DNA of 64,000 nt from the NCBI GenBank assembly GCA_021201335.1, contig JAJQFD010000042.1:1-64000 (forward strand). Reading direction: 5' to 3'. The first letter of the stretch is position 1; the number at the start of each line of letters is the position of its first letter. Positions 26,370 through 35,803 of this stretch are shown in pieces. This DNA is from Bacteroides sp. GTDB taxonomy: Bacteria; Bacteroidota; Bacteroidia; Bacteroidales; Bacteroidaceae. The notes under the pieces were generated by a model. That model saw nothing but the letters and a program-made list of their open reading frames with translations. It did no database searches and was not told the origin of the DNA. Position numbers and translations under genes: made by a program.

Positions 26370-29300
26370 ATGTATATCCTATTATTGTATAGTTGCAAAT
26401 ACTCCCTCGCTATCAGTTGGTTGATATTTTCAGTTGTAGCAAAATCAAGTGGAATATTTTCTTTCTTCTTAAATTCGCTTATCACTAATTGCATCAGGTA
26501 TTTGGTAAAAAATGCTTCGTTATTCAAAATATCTTCTTGTCCTTCGAGCTTGCTGTCCACGGCGTTTTTCACATGCATCAACGCCCGGTGCAATTGCATT
26601 TCTTTAGCATTAAGCGTACCTTTTTCCATCAACCGTTTATGTATCCGGGTATATTTTTCGTCGTTTTCGTATTTTGCTTTGAGTAAGGCATTCTTTCGGT
26701 TAAGTTCTTTGGCATTGTCGCATATTTTACGAAGTAAGTGCATATTCTCTACCATATCTGCCTGCGTAGTTTCCGAAAGGTTTTTCTTTTTGAAGATACG
26801 TTCCAATTCTTCCCGTAGCGTTACAAAATGCGGATCGGTTTGGTCGAAATTATGCTGCAAAGCTTCGCGGGTTTTACGAAGTGTTTCTTTATATTCGTCT
26901 GCCAATCTCAGCTCTTCCTCGCCAACTTTGATAAATTGGAAAACAATATCTTCCAGTGCGGTACTCAATAGTTTTTGAGTGGCTTCCTCATTGCCGATAT
27001 TTTCTACAAAATTGAGATTATCCAATCGGTTTTGAGCTTCAATCAACAAGCGGTTCAGTAAATCAAAATCAGTAATAGCAGCCAATTCCTCATAACCGTT
27101 AATGGCAATAATGTTTTTCAATTCTTTTACGGTTCGCAAAGCCTTTATCAATTGCAACAACTCCTTCTTATCTGTCAGTTGTGCAATCTGTTGGGAGAAT
27201 ATCTCGCGATTAGTGGTATCGTAGTTGAAAAGTGTTTCGTTTATTTCTTCCAATTCTTGCCGTATCTCCGCTTCCGATTTAAACAAGTCTGTGTAGAATT
27301 GTACATCATCGCCCAACTCGTTTTGTAATTCGTCGAAATATAATTGATTAGTACGGTCAAATGCTTTAGATATATCGGCAAAATCGACTACATATCCGTA
27401 TTCATATTTCTTGTATGGACGATTAACACGAGTAAGCGTTTGTAACAAATTATGGTCTTGAATAACACGAGCCAAATATAATTTCTTCAATCTCTTTGCA
27501 TCGAAGCCGGTTTAAAGCATATTGTAAACAAACAGAATGTCAATCTTTCCTGATTTGTAGGCTTTAATCAGTTCTTTGCGGATTGTTTTGTCGTTCTCAT
27601 CGTGGAGAATAAGTGCGGCTGTGAGCCTGTCTTTCTTGCGTTTTCCATAAGGAACAAAAGGTTCTGCTGCCATCATCGGGAATTTTTCCGCATCGGTTTC
27701 TTGTATACCGCATTTCTCCTCAAATAGCTGGAACAACATTTTAGCTTGCTTTGACGAATCGCAAACCACCATTCCTCCCAAAGTTTCATCTTGCCAGGCG
27801 TGACGAAATTCGTTCAAATCGTTCGTAATATAATCCAATAATCCCTGAGCAAAACGCCTATCTGCATATACATCAGTAGTTTTAATATCACCATGCAGCA
27901 CTTTTATTTGCTCCATTACCTCCTTCATCTCTATTTTGAAGCTGCCTTCTATCTCTTCCCGAATCAAACGGAGTGTATAGCCATCGGCAATGGAGCGATT
28001 GTAGTAATATTTGTGAATATAGTTTCCAAACAGTAGTTTAGAATCGTATTCTTTTGCTACTTCTAGCAGCAAGGGTGTTCCTGTAAGAGCAATGATGACC
28101 GCGTTTTTATCGGAATTAATCAAGTTTGCCAAATAATTTCCTTTTGGGTTATAGCTTCGATGTGCCTCATCCAAAAAGAAAACGCGTTGTGTGTTAATAT
28201 CGTAATTAGGTATGTTGCCGGCTACGGAATCTTCGCTAAACTTTTGAATGTTAACTACCGTAATTTCAGCTTGTCCGCTATCATTATGAAGAGCTCCGAC
28301 GACTTTCATATCCTGAATAAACTCTTGTTTGGAATTTACCCGATTTACTTTCAATCCTCTGTTCGCGAATTCGGTAGAAGCCTGAATCAGTAAATCCAAC
28401 CTATCGACAATGAAATAATACTTCGGAATAATGTTCTTTTTTTTGATAATAATCGGTTAAGTGTTTTACATTGTAATATGCCAATGCGGTTTTACCCGAA
28501 CCTTGTGTATGCCAAATAATGCCTTTGCGTTGTCCTTCATCCAATTTCGCTGCGATTGCTTTTGTGGCAAATAACTGCGGATAACGCATGATGTGCTTTT
28601 GCAAGCCGGTTTCTTCTTCTACATAAGCCAGTGCATAACGTAGAATAAATGCCAATCGCTCTTTACTGAATAGCGAAGTAAGCATTCGGTGGGTGGGTGT
28701 ATTAAATTCTTTGTTTGTCTTAAATTCCGGACTATGTTTGATTACCAACAAATTGTTATCTTTCAAAATAGCATTTTCATCTTGTTCCGATATAACTTTC
28801 AACCTTTGAATAATAGGATAATCTTCGTCTTCACGGAAATAATTAAACGACAAATCGGCATAGGCGGAAGTCGCGTAAAAAGCCCCGAAAATCGGCTCAA
28901 CAATACCGTCTTCGTATTCCATATTGTTGGAAAATACCATCAGTTGTGTGATATTGACAAAACGACGGAAGTGTTTATTTTTGAAACGGGAATTTATACG
29001 GTTACGTTCGGCGATAATACCTTCTTTGTTATGCGGTTTCTTTACCTCGATAAATGCTAATGGAACTCCATTAATCAATAGTGTTATATCGGGACGAAAT
29101 TCTTCATCGTCATTTTTACAGGTTAATTCTGTTGTAACGTGGAAGCTGTTATTTTTGAAGTTCTTAAAATCAATCAACTTAATACCGGAAGTTGCTGTTA
29201 AGCGTTGGTAGAATTTTCGCCCCAAGTCCTCATAATCCAACTCTAAACTGATTTCGTCCAATTCCCGATATAGTTCTTCATTCGGCACCCCAGGATTAAT

Positions 29301-29447
29301 TCGTTGCAAACTCTCGATAAAAATATCCTCGAAAATATTGGTATCTTCTCTGCGATTTTGTTTATTGAGGGGTATATAAGTATAGCCCAATCGCATCAAA
29401 TGCAATATGGCAGGAATTTTAACTCGTGAATTTTCGTTGAAAGTCAT
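26366..29447 (-). pseudogene. hsdR: Type I restriction endonuclease subunit with frameshift and nonsense change
   Basis: Three open segments add up to one HsdR of about 1,025 residues. The first (28401-29447) has the nuclease motif RPDITLLINGVPLAFIEVKK (Asp...Glu-x-Lys) and motor motif I HTQGSGKTALAYYN. A T8/A8 run at 28437-28444 shifts the frame. The second (27512-28399) has VFFLDEAHRSY (motif II) and ALTGTPL (motif III), and ends at TAA 27512-27514. The same frame continues with TGFDAKRLKKLYLARV and the helicase motif QTLTRVNRPYK in the third (26366-27490). Change of one Leu codon (TTA) to TAA would give the stop. Restriction by this subunit should be lost. Confidence 0.85.
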
Positions 29448-29448
29448 A

Positions 29449-29646
29449 TTATTCCCCTTTGTTACTTATTAATAAATCCTTAACATCAACATTTAATAGC
29501 TCAGCAATCAGAAAAAGCGTTTCCACACTTGGTTGCTTACGGTTGCAGGCATAGGCATTCACAATTTTGAAACTTTTACCCAATTTTTCAGCGAGCCATG
29601 TCTGCTTGATTCCTTTTTCGTTAAGAACCTCTTTTATCCGATTCAT
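29449..29646 (-). CDS. XRE-family regulator upstream of hsdR
   Basis: A 65-residue one-domain helix-turn-helix protein: IKQTWLAEKLGKSFKIVNAY (about residues 13-32) is the HTH core, followed by RKQPSVETLFLIAELLNV, the normal continuation in Cro/CI-type repressors. It stops one base before the hsdR ATG, so it is the first gene of the restriction operon. Small proteins in this place often act as controllers that delay restriction; I infer that role from position only. Confidence 0.75.
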   Translation of the reverse strand: MNRIKEVLNEKGIKQTWLAEKLGKSFKIVNAYACNRKQPSVETLFLIAELLNVDVKDLLISNKGE

Positions 29647-29797
29647 GATTGAAAAATTTAATTTGGTGTCAAATATAGGAATTTTCTTAGGATATTTCTA
29701 AGAACCATTCCATACTTATATCATAGACACACACCAAGGCTTATATTTTTCCTTTTTAGATTTGTTAAACACCTCTCTTATGGAAAGACTGAATAAG

Positions 29798-29874
29798 GCA
29801 ATGCTTTTAGGAGATTTACTCTTTTTGGAACAAAAAGGAAGAAATTTCCTAAAAGCTGAAAGGCTTGGCATTGC
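29798..29874. repeat. Nested stem-loop between the restriction operon and mobilisation genes
   Basis: GCTTTTAGGA (29803-29812) pairs with TCCTAAAAGC (29847-29856), and GCAATGC (29798-29804) with GCATTGC (29868-29874). The interval 29650-29922 has no convincing gene; this structure may be the terminator of the mobilisation operon. Confidence 0.4.
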
Positions 29875-29922
29875 TGTTTCATGCTTGGAATATACCTTGT
29901 TTCACAAATATAAAATGGATTA

Positions 29923-30840
29923 TTACCGCTTGAAGCCTCGTTTTGGCTTTAGCTTCTTCTTTTTTCTTTTCACGGGAGCTTGTTCTTCATCTTTGTTGTT
30001 TATATCAGGAGTAAGCAAACCGAAAACAGAAGATAGACCTAATTTGGGATATTAATATCAGGTTGCTTATTATCCGACTGTTGCAATGTTGGTATGTCCG
30101 GCTGTATCGCTGTCCCAACGTTTAGCTGGTTAGCTGGCTGTACCTCCGTCTCATTAGTTTGCCGTTCCTGCATTTTAAGTTGTTCGGGGATACTACCGTT
30201 CTTCATTGTATTGTAGTATTCAAAAGATTCGGTTAGTTCTCGTTTATAGCCGAATAGCCTGTCAAATCCCTGCTCTGCCTGCAGGAACAGGTTCTTCCTA
30301 TCGAAGCCACCTGTTATTACTCCTTTCTTGGTATTCTTATGGTTGGTAAGTGGGGATAGCTTTTTCTTATTGGCTTGGTCTTTACGGCTGACAATCAAAT
30401 GGCTATGCATATTCAGTTCATTGTTTGACCTGTCCCGACTGAAATGTATCTTGCCATAAAACTTAATATCCTCTGCCGATAATCCTTTATTGAAGTTTTT
30501 GGCATATTCAGGAATAACTACTTCACGGATATACCGTTTTATTGCTTTGGCTTGTTCCTGCTCAGTGTTACCCATTGCTTGAAACTCCTTTTCCGATGGG
30601 CTGACGTGGATAGCGTAAAATTTGGCATCCGTTTTTAACAGTTGACCGATATTACTATCTATATCCCTTATAACTTGTGATTTGTAGATATTATCGTCCG
30701 TTAGATTAAAAAAAACCTTCTGTATAGATTCCCTGCTCCATGCGTTCCAGATCTTCATGCTCCAAATAATTACATAGCTTCCGACTACTGCCTGCATTGT
30801 TGTATGTGCCTTTGGACGGTGGCGGGAAATCTATATTCAT
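29923..30840 (-). pseudogene. BfmB/MobB-like mobilisation protein (DUF5712-like), two frameshifts
   Basis: The start is the ATG at 30838-30840, directly after the bfmA-like stop: MNIDFPPPSKGTYNNAGSSR. After about 45 codons an A8/T8 run (30708-30715) breaks the frame. The main part then reads FFNLTDDNIYKSQVIRDID, FYAIHVSPSEKEF, MHSHLIVSRKDQANKKKLSP and GFDRLFGYKRELTES, a relaxase-like pattern with a His-x-His motif. A second shift near 30043 (one T too few) cuts off a tail rich in Lys/Arg that ends at 29923. The product would nick oriT in the mobilisable-element model; it is probably non-functional here. Confidence 0.65.
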
Positions 30841-31428
30841 CTACTTCTCGTTTATGAGATTGATGATTTCAGTTTTTAGGATTTCTTTCCGCTTGCCGTC
30901 CATTACTCCGCAAGTAGCCAGTTCCGAATAAAGAGAAATCAGTTGCAGGAATTTATTATTCTCTCTTTGCTGTGCTTGAGATAAGGAATTTATTTGTTTG
31001 GCTTGGTTGTTAATCACTCCGGCATGTTGATTGAATGCTTCGCTTACCTTTTTCAGAACATTGTCCTGCAATTCCCGTGAACTACTTATTTCCGAAGATA
31101 CCAATTCACATAACTCTGTTACTACTTTTTCAAACCGGACGGTAATCGCATGGCTTGTTCGTATCATCGGATTTAGCTTTTCTTCTTCGTAGTGGCGAAT
31201 GAAGCGAATAATATCATCCTGACGTTTGTTAATCTTGGCAAGTTCCGACTTTACCGATTCGGGAGCATCGGCAGGATTGATATGTGCTTTCTCTAAATAC
31301 TGAAATGCCAATTTCACTATTTCTCCCTTTTTGAGTGAATAACGTTTGCAGATTTTCGTCACTAAATTTGCCGTTTCTTTGTCTATGGAAATCGTGGTAA
31401 ATATAGTTTTTCGATTGCTATTTTGCAT
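30841..31428 (-). CDS. bfmA: BfmA/BtgA-family mobilisation protein
   Basis: A 195-residue protein, intact. The N-terminus has a ribbon-helix-helix-like DNA-binding region: TIFTTISIDKETANLVTKIC then RYSLKKGEIVKLAFQYLEKA (about residues 8-52). The rest is a long helix or coiled coil with many charged residues. In Bacteroides mobilisable transposons such a protein binds oriT and works with the adjacent relaxase. Its TAG is followed at once by the ATG of the relaxase gene. The likely transfer origin lies just upstream. Confidence 0.7.
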   Translation of the reverse strand: MQNSNRKTIFTTISIDKETANLVTKICKRYSLKKGEIVKLAFQYLEKAHINPADAPESVKSELAKINKRQDDIIRFIRHYEEEKLNPMIRTSHAITVRFEKVVTELCELVSSEISSSRELQDNVLKKVSEAFNQHAGVINNQAKQINSLSQAQQRENNKFLQLISLYSELATCGVMDGKRKEILKTEIINLINEK

Positions 31429-31474
31429 AAGTAATTACTATTTTATGGAAAATACAAGATTCAAACACCTGATA

Positions 31475-31565
31475 ATTAGCGATAAACACAAATCGCTAAT
31501 TGGAGGTGTAATTACAGCGTGTTTTGATAACACGCTAAAACCGAAGGCTTTGCCCCGCAGGGCAA
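31475..31565. other. Candidate transfer origin (three inverted repeats)
   Basis: Upstream of bfmA lie ATTAGCGAT/ATCGCTAAT (31475-31483, 31492-31500), AGCGTGTT/AACACGCT (31516-31523, 31529-31536) and TTGCCC/GGGCAA (about 31549-31564). The order and place, directly before the mobilisation operon, fit an oriT. The stretch 31566-31731 has no gene. Confidence 0.4.
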
Positions 31566-31731
31566 GAGGAAGAACAGGACGAAGTCCAGTTCCCTCTTGC
31601 TCAATTTAGCGAACCAAACAGAGCCGATAGGCGAAGTTGTTTCTGCTAAATGCGGAGCTACTTTGAAGGCGTAAACTTAAAACAAGCCTTCATTCGCTTG
31701 CGTCATTCTGCTTAGAACATAAAAAGCAGAT

Positions 31732-32088
31732 TCATTCATCATTTTCGTCTTTATTATCTTCGTTTTTGGGTTTCGGATGTTTCTTTTCAAAGTCCTGATA
31801 GGTTTGAAAATCCATATGGGAACGGACAAACTCCCGAACATCCGAAGTACGGTAATAGGTCTTATGAGCTATCATAAAGAAAGGTAGTTTTTTACTGCTT
31901 CTATATCGCTGTAATGTCCTATACGACACTTTGAGAAGAAAGGCTAAATCCTGATTATCAAGTAGGGTTTCGTCTTCGCTAAATACTTCTTTGGTATTTA
32001 TCAGGGATTTCAAGTCCTGACCGATTTCACTTAACTTCTTAGACAGCTTACGCATCCACGTTTCAAAATCTTCGTTGTTTATATACAT
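31732..32088 (-). CDS. Excisionase-like helix-turn-helix protein
   Basis: A 118-residue protein. The middle (residues about 40-95) is a winged helix typical of the MerR/Xis-like HTH family used in Bacteroides elements: LDNQDLAFLLKVSYRTLQRY, then LPFFMIAHKTYYRTSDVREF. The tail is Lys/Glu/Asp-rich. Such proteins bend DNA for excision or control element genes. The same HTH pattern occurs in the two proteins at 35511-36097. Confidence 0.7.
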   Translation of the reverse strand: MYINNEDFETWMRKLSKKLSEIGQDLKSLINTKEVFSEDETLLDNQDLAFLLKVSYRTLQRYRSSKKLPFFMIAHKTYYRTSDVREFVRSHMDFQTYQDFEKKHPKPKNEDNKDENDE

Positions 32089-32221
32089 AATTTGCTTACT
32101 TTATCAAATTAATACTACATATGTCTAATGCATTGACAAAGCAAAGTACGGCAGAACGAAGCAAATAAAATAGGGGAATCCCTATGGACTCCCCTAAAAC
32201 CGTTCTGCAAACAGCTATAAA

Positions 32222-32873
32222 TTAGCGTTTTGCGAAATCATCTTTTTCCATTTTCTTTTGTCGACTCTCTCGAACAATTAGATTTCGTAGGTTATCCAGT
32301 GCATTAGTAAGATTCGAAGGCTTACGCTTGAAGATTCTTTCTTTAGATTTATATATACTTCCGAAAGTGAAGTTAAAAGCCTGTTCTAAGGCTTGTGAGA
32401 TAAGGATAAGTGAGGCTGGATTTCCCTCTTCATTAAGAAACTGACCAGAAAGTCCAAAGGAAACGACAAACTCTCCCATACTGTCAATCCCCAAACCTTT
32501 CGATTTGGGGACAAAATAGATTTTGGGATTATTGGGTTGTCTAATGTTATTGGGAAAGCGATTTGCTTGCAGGAATAAGAATTTGTGCAACTCTATTTCA
32601 GATTCAAGAAACAAGATAACTTTAGTAAGATAAACAAATTTCAGAGCATTTTTCCCCCTGCTCGTATTCTAAAAGTGCTTGCAATGCCTTAAACTCAACA
32701 CGAGTAAAATTCAGCATCCGAAAGGTATCAGAGTAGCTCTGTTCGGATTGGCTGACGATTTTCAGTTGTTCCATAAAGTTTCCATAGGCAGTTTGCATTT
32801 CTTCGTTTGTGATTTGTGAGGGTTCAGCCAATAGGCTGAACAACCTCGTTTTTAACAATTCATTCATAGGCAT
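32222..32873 (-). pseudogene. RteC-like regulator, frameshifted
   Basis: Two open segments, 32622-32873 (83 residues) and 32222-32614 (130 residues), join after one frame change near 32645-32660, where T5 and C5 runs lie. The downstream frame upstream of its first Met still codes KFVYLTKVILFLESEIELHKF, so the split is not natural. The C-terminal part (ASLILISQALEQAFNFTFGS, then a RKPSNLTNALDNLRNLI helix) resembles the last domain of RteC, the regulator of excision in CTnDOT. The combined length (about 215 residues) also matches RteC. Family call is moderate. Confidence 0.5.
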
Positions 32874-32944
32874 AAAATTTAATGTGAATATTAATAATCA
32901 GACTGAAGTCCTGTTTTATGCAGAATGATTGTCAGGCTGAAAAC

Positions 32945-33664
32945 CTAACTTATATTTGAAAATCTAAATTCCTTTATTCCCCACGGTATATAACCAATGC
33001 ACATTAATACACTTCCAATAGTGCTAATAAGTTCTATTTCGGGATTGTTTAGCAGAAGCAATCCGATTATAATTAAGACACCTTGCCGTTTTTGTACTAC
33101 TTTTTCTTTCATTAATCCGATAGTTTGAATGACTGCACCCAAAGGTAAAAGAGGTAGTAAATAGACTATCCAAAGGAGCCCTGCTTTTCGTACGATGACA
33201 TCCAGATATGGAATAAATCCCTGAAATTGGGCTTCTGGAATTGTATCGAAAGCTGACATGCCCAAACATAAAGCTCCCTTATCAACCGCTAAAATGAAAG
33301 CTCCAAATATTCCGATAACTCCACCCCAAAAAGCATATTTCCTGCCTCTGTTTTGAAGCATATTCATAATTCCGACCATTACTACAATTATTAGCGGGAC
33401 AGCCATCATAACGATAAAATGCCCGATATGATAAAGCTGATTATTATGAAATCGGTCTACAAGGTCTTGTGCTGTGTGTAACATTTTCATTTCGAGTAAG
33501 TCGGGGTGCATAAGAAATCCCGTTAATAACATAAGAGGGAACAACATAATTGATATTGCAAACCCTTTAGATTTAATTGTTTCAATTTTCATACTGTTTA
33601 TTTTTATATTGTTAGACTTTATTATTTTTCCTATAAATATGGCTGCCAAAAGCATAAGAAACAT
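32945..33664 (-). CDS. Multi-pass membrane protein, function unknown
   Basis: A 239-residue protein with about six membrane segments: AISIMLFPLMLLTGFLM, FIVMMAVPLIIVVMVGIMNM, AFWGGVIGIFGAFILAV, GLLWIVYLLPLLPLGAVI, GVLIIIGLLLL and a last STIGSVLMCIGYIPWGI. The start may be the internal Met 25 (33592), which would place a basic segment (MKIETIKSKGF) at the N-terminus. Six bases separate it from the upstream gene, so the two form an operon. I do not recognise a family; a HNNQLYHIGHF stretch could bind a metal or haem. Confidence 0.6.
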   Translation of the reverse strand: MFLMLLAAIFIGKIIKSNNIKINSMKIETIKSKGFAISIMLFPLMLLTGFLMHPDLLEMKMLHTAQDLVDRFHNNQLYHIGHFIVMMAVPLIIVVMVGIMNMLQNRGRKYAFWGGVIGIFGAFILAVDKGALCLGMSAFDTIPEAQFQGFIPYLDVIVRKAGLLWIVYLLPLLPLGAVIQTIGLMKEKVVQKRQGVLIIIGLLLLNNPEIELISTIGSVLMCIGYIPWGIKEFRFSNIS

Positions 33665-33670
33665 ATATCT

Positions 33671-34129
33671 TTATTTGATTATATGGTATCTTTTCAATGC
33701 GTGAATAGTGATAAATATAACGGCTATAACACCGATAACGGCATGGATAATTTCTAATGAAACAGAATCCCTTTTCACAGCTAACGCAATTGTTATCAGA
33801 AGAGTGATAAAAAAACTAACAGAAAGTATTTTCGTTATTTTGCTTTTTTGCTTTGAGAAAAAGAACTTTTTGTACCATTTCCTATGTTTGTAAACATGGG
33901 AAATAGTAAATATGAGCGATACTAAGGCTGACATCCTGTGTATAAAAGCCCACCACCATAGATTTAGCATTAGCACTATACTATCAGAAGTCGTCTTCAT
34001 GTAAAGAAGAATAAAACCGCTTATTGTAACCATAATAAAGGTTCCGAATAAAATATCCGTGCCGAGTCTTTTTTTCCTGTTTTTAGAAAATGTTGTCTGA
34101 ATTTCGTCCTTTATTATCATAATACTCAT
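33671..34129 (-). CDS. Four-helix membrane protein, cytochrome b/DUF4405-like
   Basis: A 152-residue protein with four membrane helices. His residues sit at haem-ligand-like places: FIHRMSALVSLIFTISHVYKH (about residues 62-82) in the second helix and IHAVIGVIAVIFITIHALKR (about 128-147) in the fourth. This spacing is like DUF4405 or small b-type cytochrome proteins. It lies upstream of the previous membrane gene and downstream of a divergent-looking control region and the AraC-type gene. Cargo of element A; function is inferred only weakly. Confidence 0.5.
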   Translation of the reverse strand: MSIMIIKDEIQTTFSKNRKKRLGTDILFGTFIMVTISGFILLYMKTTSDSIVLMLNLWWWAFIHRMSALVSLIFTISHVYKHRKWYKKFFFSKQKSKITKILSVSFFITLLITIALAVKRDSVSLEIIHAVIGVIAVIFITIHALKRYHIIK

Positions 34130-34155
34130 TGTGTAAAACGTTGCAAAGGAACGTA

Positions 34156-34189
34156 ATTCGCATAGGTAAGTCGTCTCACTCGTGCGAAT
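34156..34189. promoter_or_regulatory. Candidate operator between membrane genes and AraC gene
   Basis: ATTCGCA (34156-34162) and TGCGAAT (34183-34189) form an inverted repeat with a 20-base gap upstream of the membrane-protein operon. It could be a binding site of the AraC-type regulator next door. Confidence 0.35.
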
Positions 34190-34261
34190 GGGACATATAA
34201 ATCGAAATTAAAAAGTCCGATTTATAAAAGTGAGACTATATCATAGTTGAATTATGCCGAT

Positions 34262-35353
34262 TTATCTATTCCTGTATTCACTTGGGGTAAATCCAGTCTT
34301 TTGTTTGAAGATCCGATTGAAAGTAGATTTGGAGTTGAATCCACAGTCATAGGCAATAGCTAAAATCGTAAAGTTTTTGAATTGAAGGTCAAGTAAACGT
34401 CTTTGGCTTTCTTCTATACGGTATGTATTTATGAAATTGTAAAAATTTTGATTAAAGACCGTATTTAGCACTTGGGTAACATAGTGCGGATAAGTGTCCA
34501 AAGCGGTTGCAAGGTCTTTAAGGGTCAAATCAATATTTATATAAGGCTTTTCACTCTCCATATAGTTTTTTAGACGTTCGGAAAGCAAAATTGCTTCTTT
34601 TTGCTTCAATCCGTAATTAGCGTATGACTTTTCTTTTTCAACAGGAATTTCCTCATTCGTTGGTGGTTGATTATACAGAATAACAGTTTGATTGAAAATC
34701 GTACTGTATTTAACCCCTCTAAATCCTAAAATATTGACAAAAACTAATACGACAATCGCAAACAGGTTATATAGCGATAATGGGAATAAGAAGAACTCTC
34801 GGAGGATAACAAATACCAATGCACCGCCTAACACGAATATTAATCCAAAGGCAAGAAATCTCATCCAATTGAAACTTAACTTATCAATATTGGAAAAGTT
34901 TGTCTGTAAGAATCTTTTGTAATAATGGAACAATCTAACAGCAAGTACAATAAACAGAGCGTTGAAAAGAAACGCAAATGTTCTACTTAAGATAGCTATT
35001 CTCTGCGGATAGAAATTATAAAAAATGAATCCAATAAGAGCAATCAGTAGATACGCCATTACTGTATAATGTTCTTTTTTAAAGTCCTTATAAGAATGAC
35101 TTGTCAACGATTTGGTGCATAAATACAAAAAGAGCCCATGCAGCCCCGACAAAACATAACTTGGATAAAGAAATTTTTCGGAATATGATATACTATCATT
35201 TTGGGATATTGAGATACATAGGATATTTACCATTAAAAAGAACAACCATGAGGAAAGGTACTTATCGAACATACTCTTATCCTTCTTCGAGATAACGAGT
35301 ACTCCGAAGAATAGAGATTGAAACGCTGCTATAAGAGATATTATCAGAAACAT
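34262..35353 (-). CDS. Membrane-bound AraC-family regulator
   Basis: A 363-residue protein. The first roughly 225 residues contain seven hydrophobic segments, a 7-TM sensor-like region. The last 110 residues are an AraC-type double HTH: LTLKDLATALDTYPHYVTQV (about residues 276-295) and ILAIAYDCGFNSKSTFNRIF (about 331-350), followed by KQKTGFTPSEYRNR, the classic end of the family. The protein should sense a signal at the inner membrane and act on nearby genes, most likely the two membrane genes transcribed in the same direction downstream. Confidence 0.85.
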   Translation of the reverse strand: MFLIISLIAAFQSLFFGVLVISKKDKSMFDKYLSSWLFFLMVNILCISISQNDSISYSEKFLYPSYVLSGLHGLFLYLCTKSLTSHSYKDFKKEHYTVMAYLLIALIGFIFYNFYPQRIAILSRTFAFLFNALFIVLAVRLFHYYKRFLQTNFSNIDKLSFNWMRFLAFGLIFVLGGALVFVILREFFLFPLSLYNLFAIVVLVFVNILGFRGVKYSTIFNQTVILYNQPPTNEEIPVEKEKSYANYGLKQKEAILLSERLKNYMESEKPYINIDLTLKDLATALDTYPHYVTQVLNTVFNQNFYNFINTYRIEESQRRLLDLQFKNFTILAIAYDCGFNSKSTFNRIFKQKTGFTPSEYRNR

Positions 35354-35510
35354 CTACAATGATTTAGGGGTGCAAAGGTACGAATTATATCGGTTTTTGC
35401 ATTCATGATTAAAGCCAAAGCTTGCCACTTAATGCCGCTATTTCGGATTTCTAAATTTTGCTCAATTCCTTATCTATATTTGTCGATAGAACGTAATAAA
35501 CCGAATAAAT

Positions 35511-35792
35511 ATGGATATTATAGGTATAGAAAAAGAATCTTTTGATTCCTTCAAAAAGAAATTGGAACGGATAGCTTCGTTAGTTCCGAAACAGCCTTCT
35601 AATAACACTCTGCGCATAGAGCAGGAATGGATAGAGGGCAAAGAACTGGCTACTTCTCTGAATCTGCCACCTCGCCGGTTACAACATCTTCGGGAAAGCG
35701 GTACGCTGTCATTTTCTACCATTGGGAAGAAAATCTACTACCGGATATCCGAAGTGAAACTTCTGTTAGAGCAAGGTAAAACTCAATTCTAA
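35511..35792 (+). CDS. Excisionase-like helix-turn-helix protein
   Basis: A 93-residue protein with a charged helical N-terminus (FDSFKKKLERIASLV) and a winged HTH: EGKELATSLNLPPRRLQHLR then TLSFSTIGKKIYYRISEVKL. This is the Xis-like pattern of small genes found beside integrases in Bacteroides elements. The next gene, with the same fold, starts 11 bases later, so both are expressed together, divergent from the AraC gene. Confidence 0.75.
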   Translation: MDIIGIEKESFDSFKKKLERIASLVPKQPSNNTLRIEQEWIEGKELATSLNLPPRRLQHLRESGTLSFSTIGKKIYYRISEVKLLLEQGKTQF

Positions 35793-35803
35793 ATAACTTT
35801 TCC

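Noticed and set aside
29762..30055. Plus-strand 97-codon frame with a hydrophobic C-terminal part
   Set aside because: Its second half is the complement of the Lys/Arg-rich tail of the broken relaxase gene, which explains the Phe-rich stretch. No ribosome site or family.
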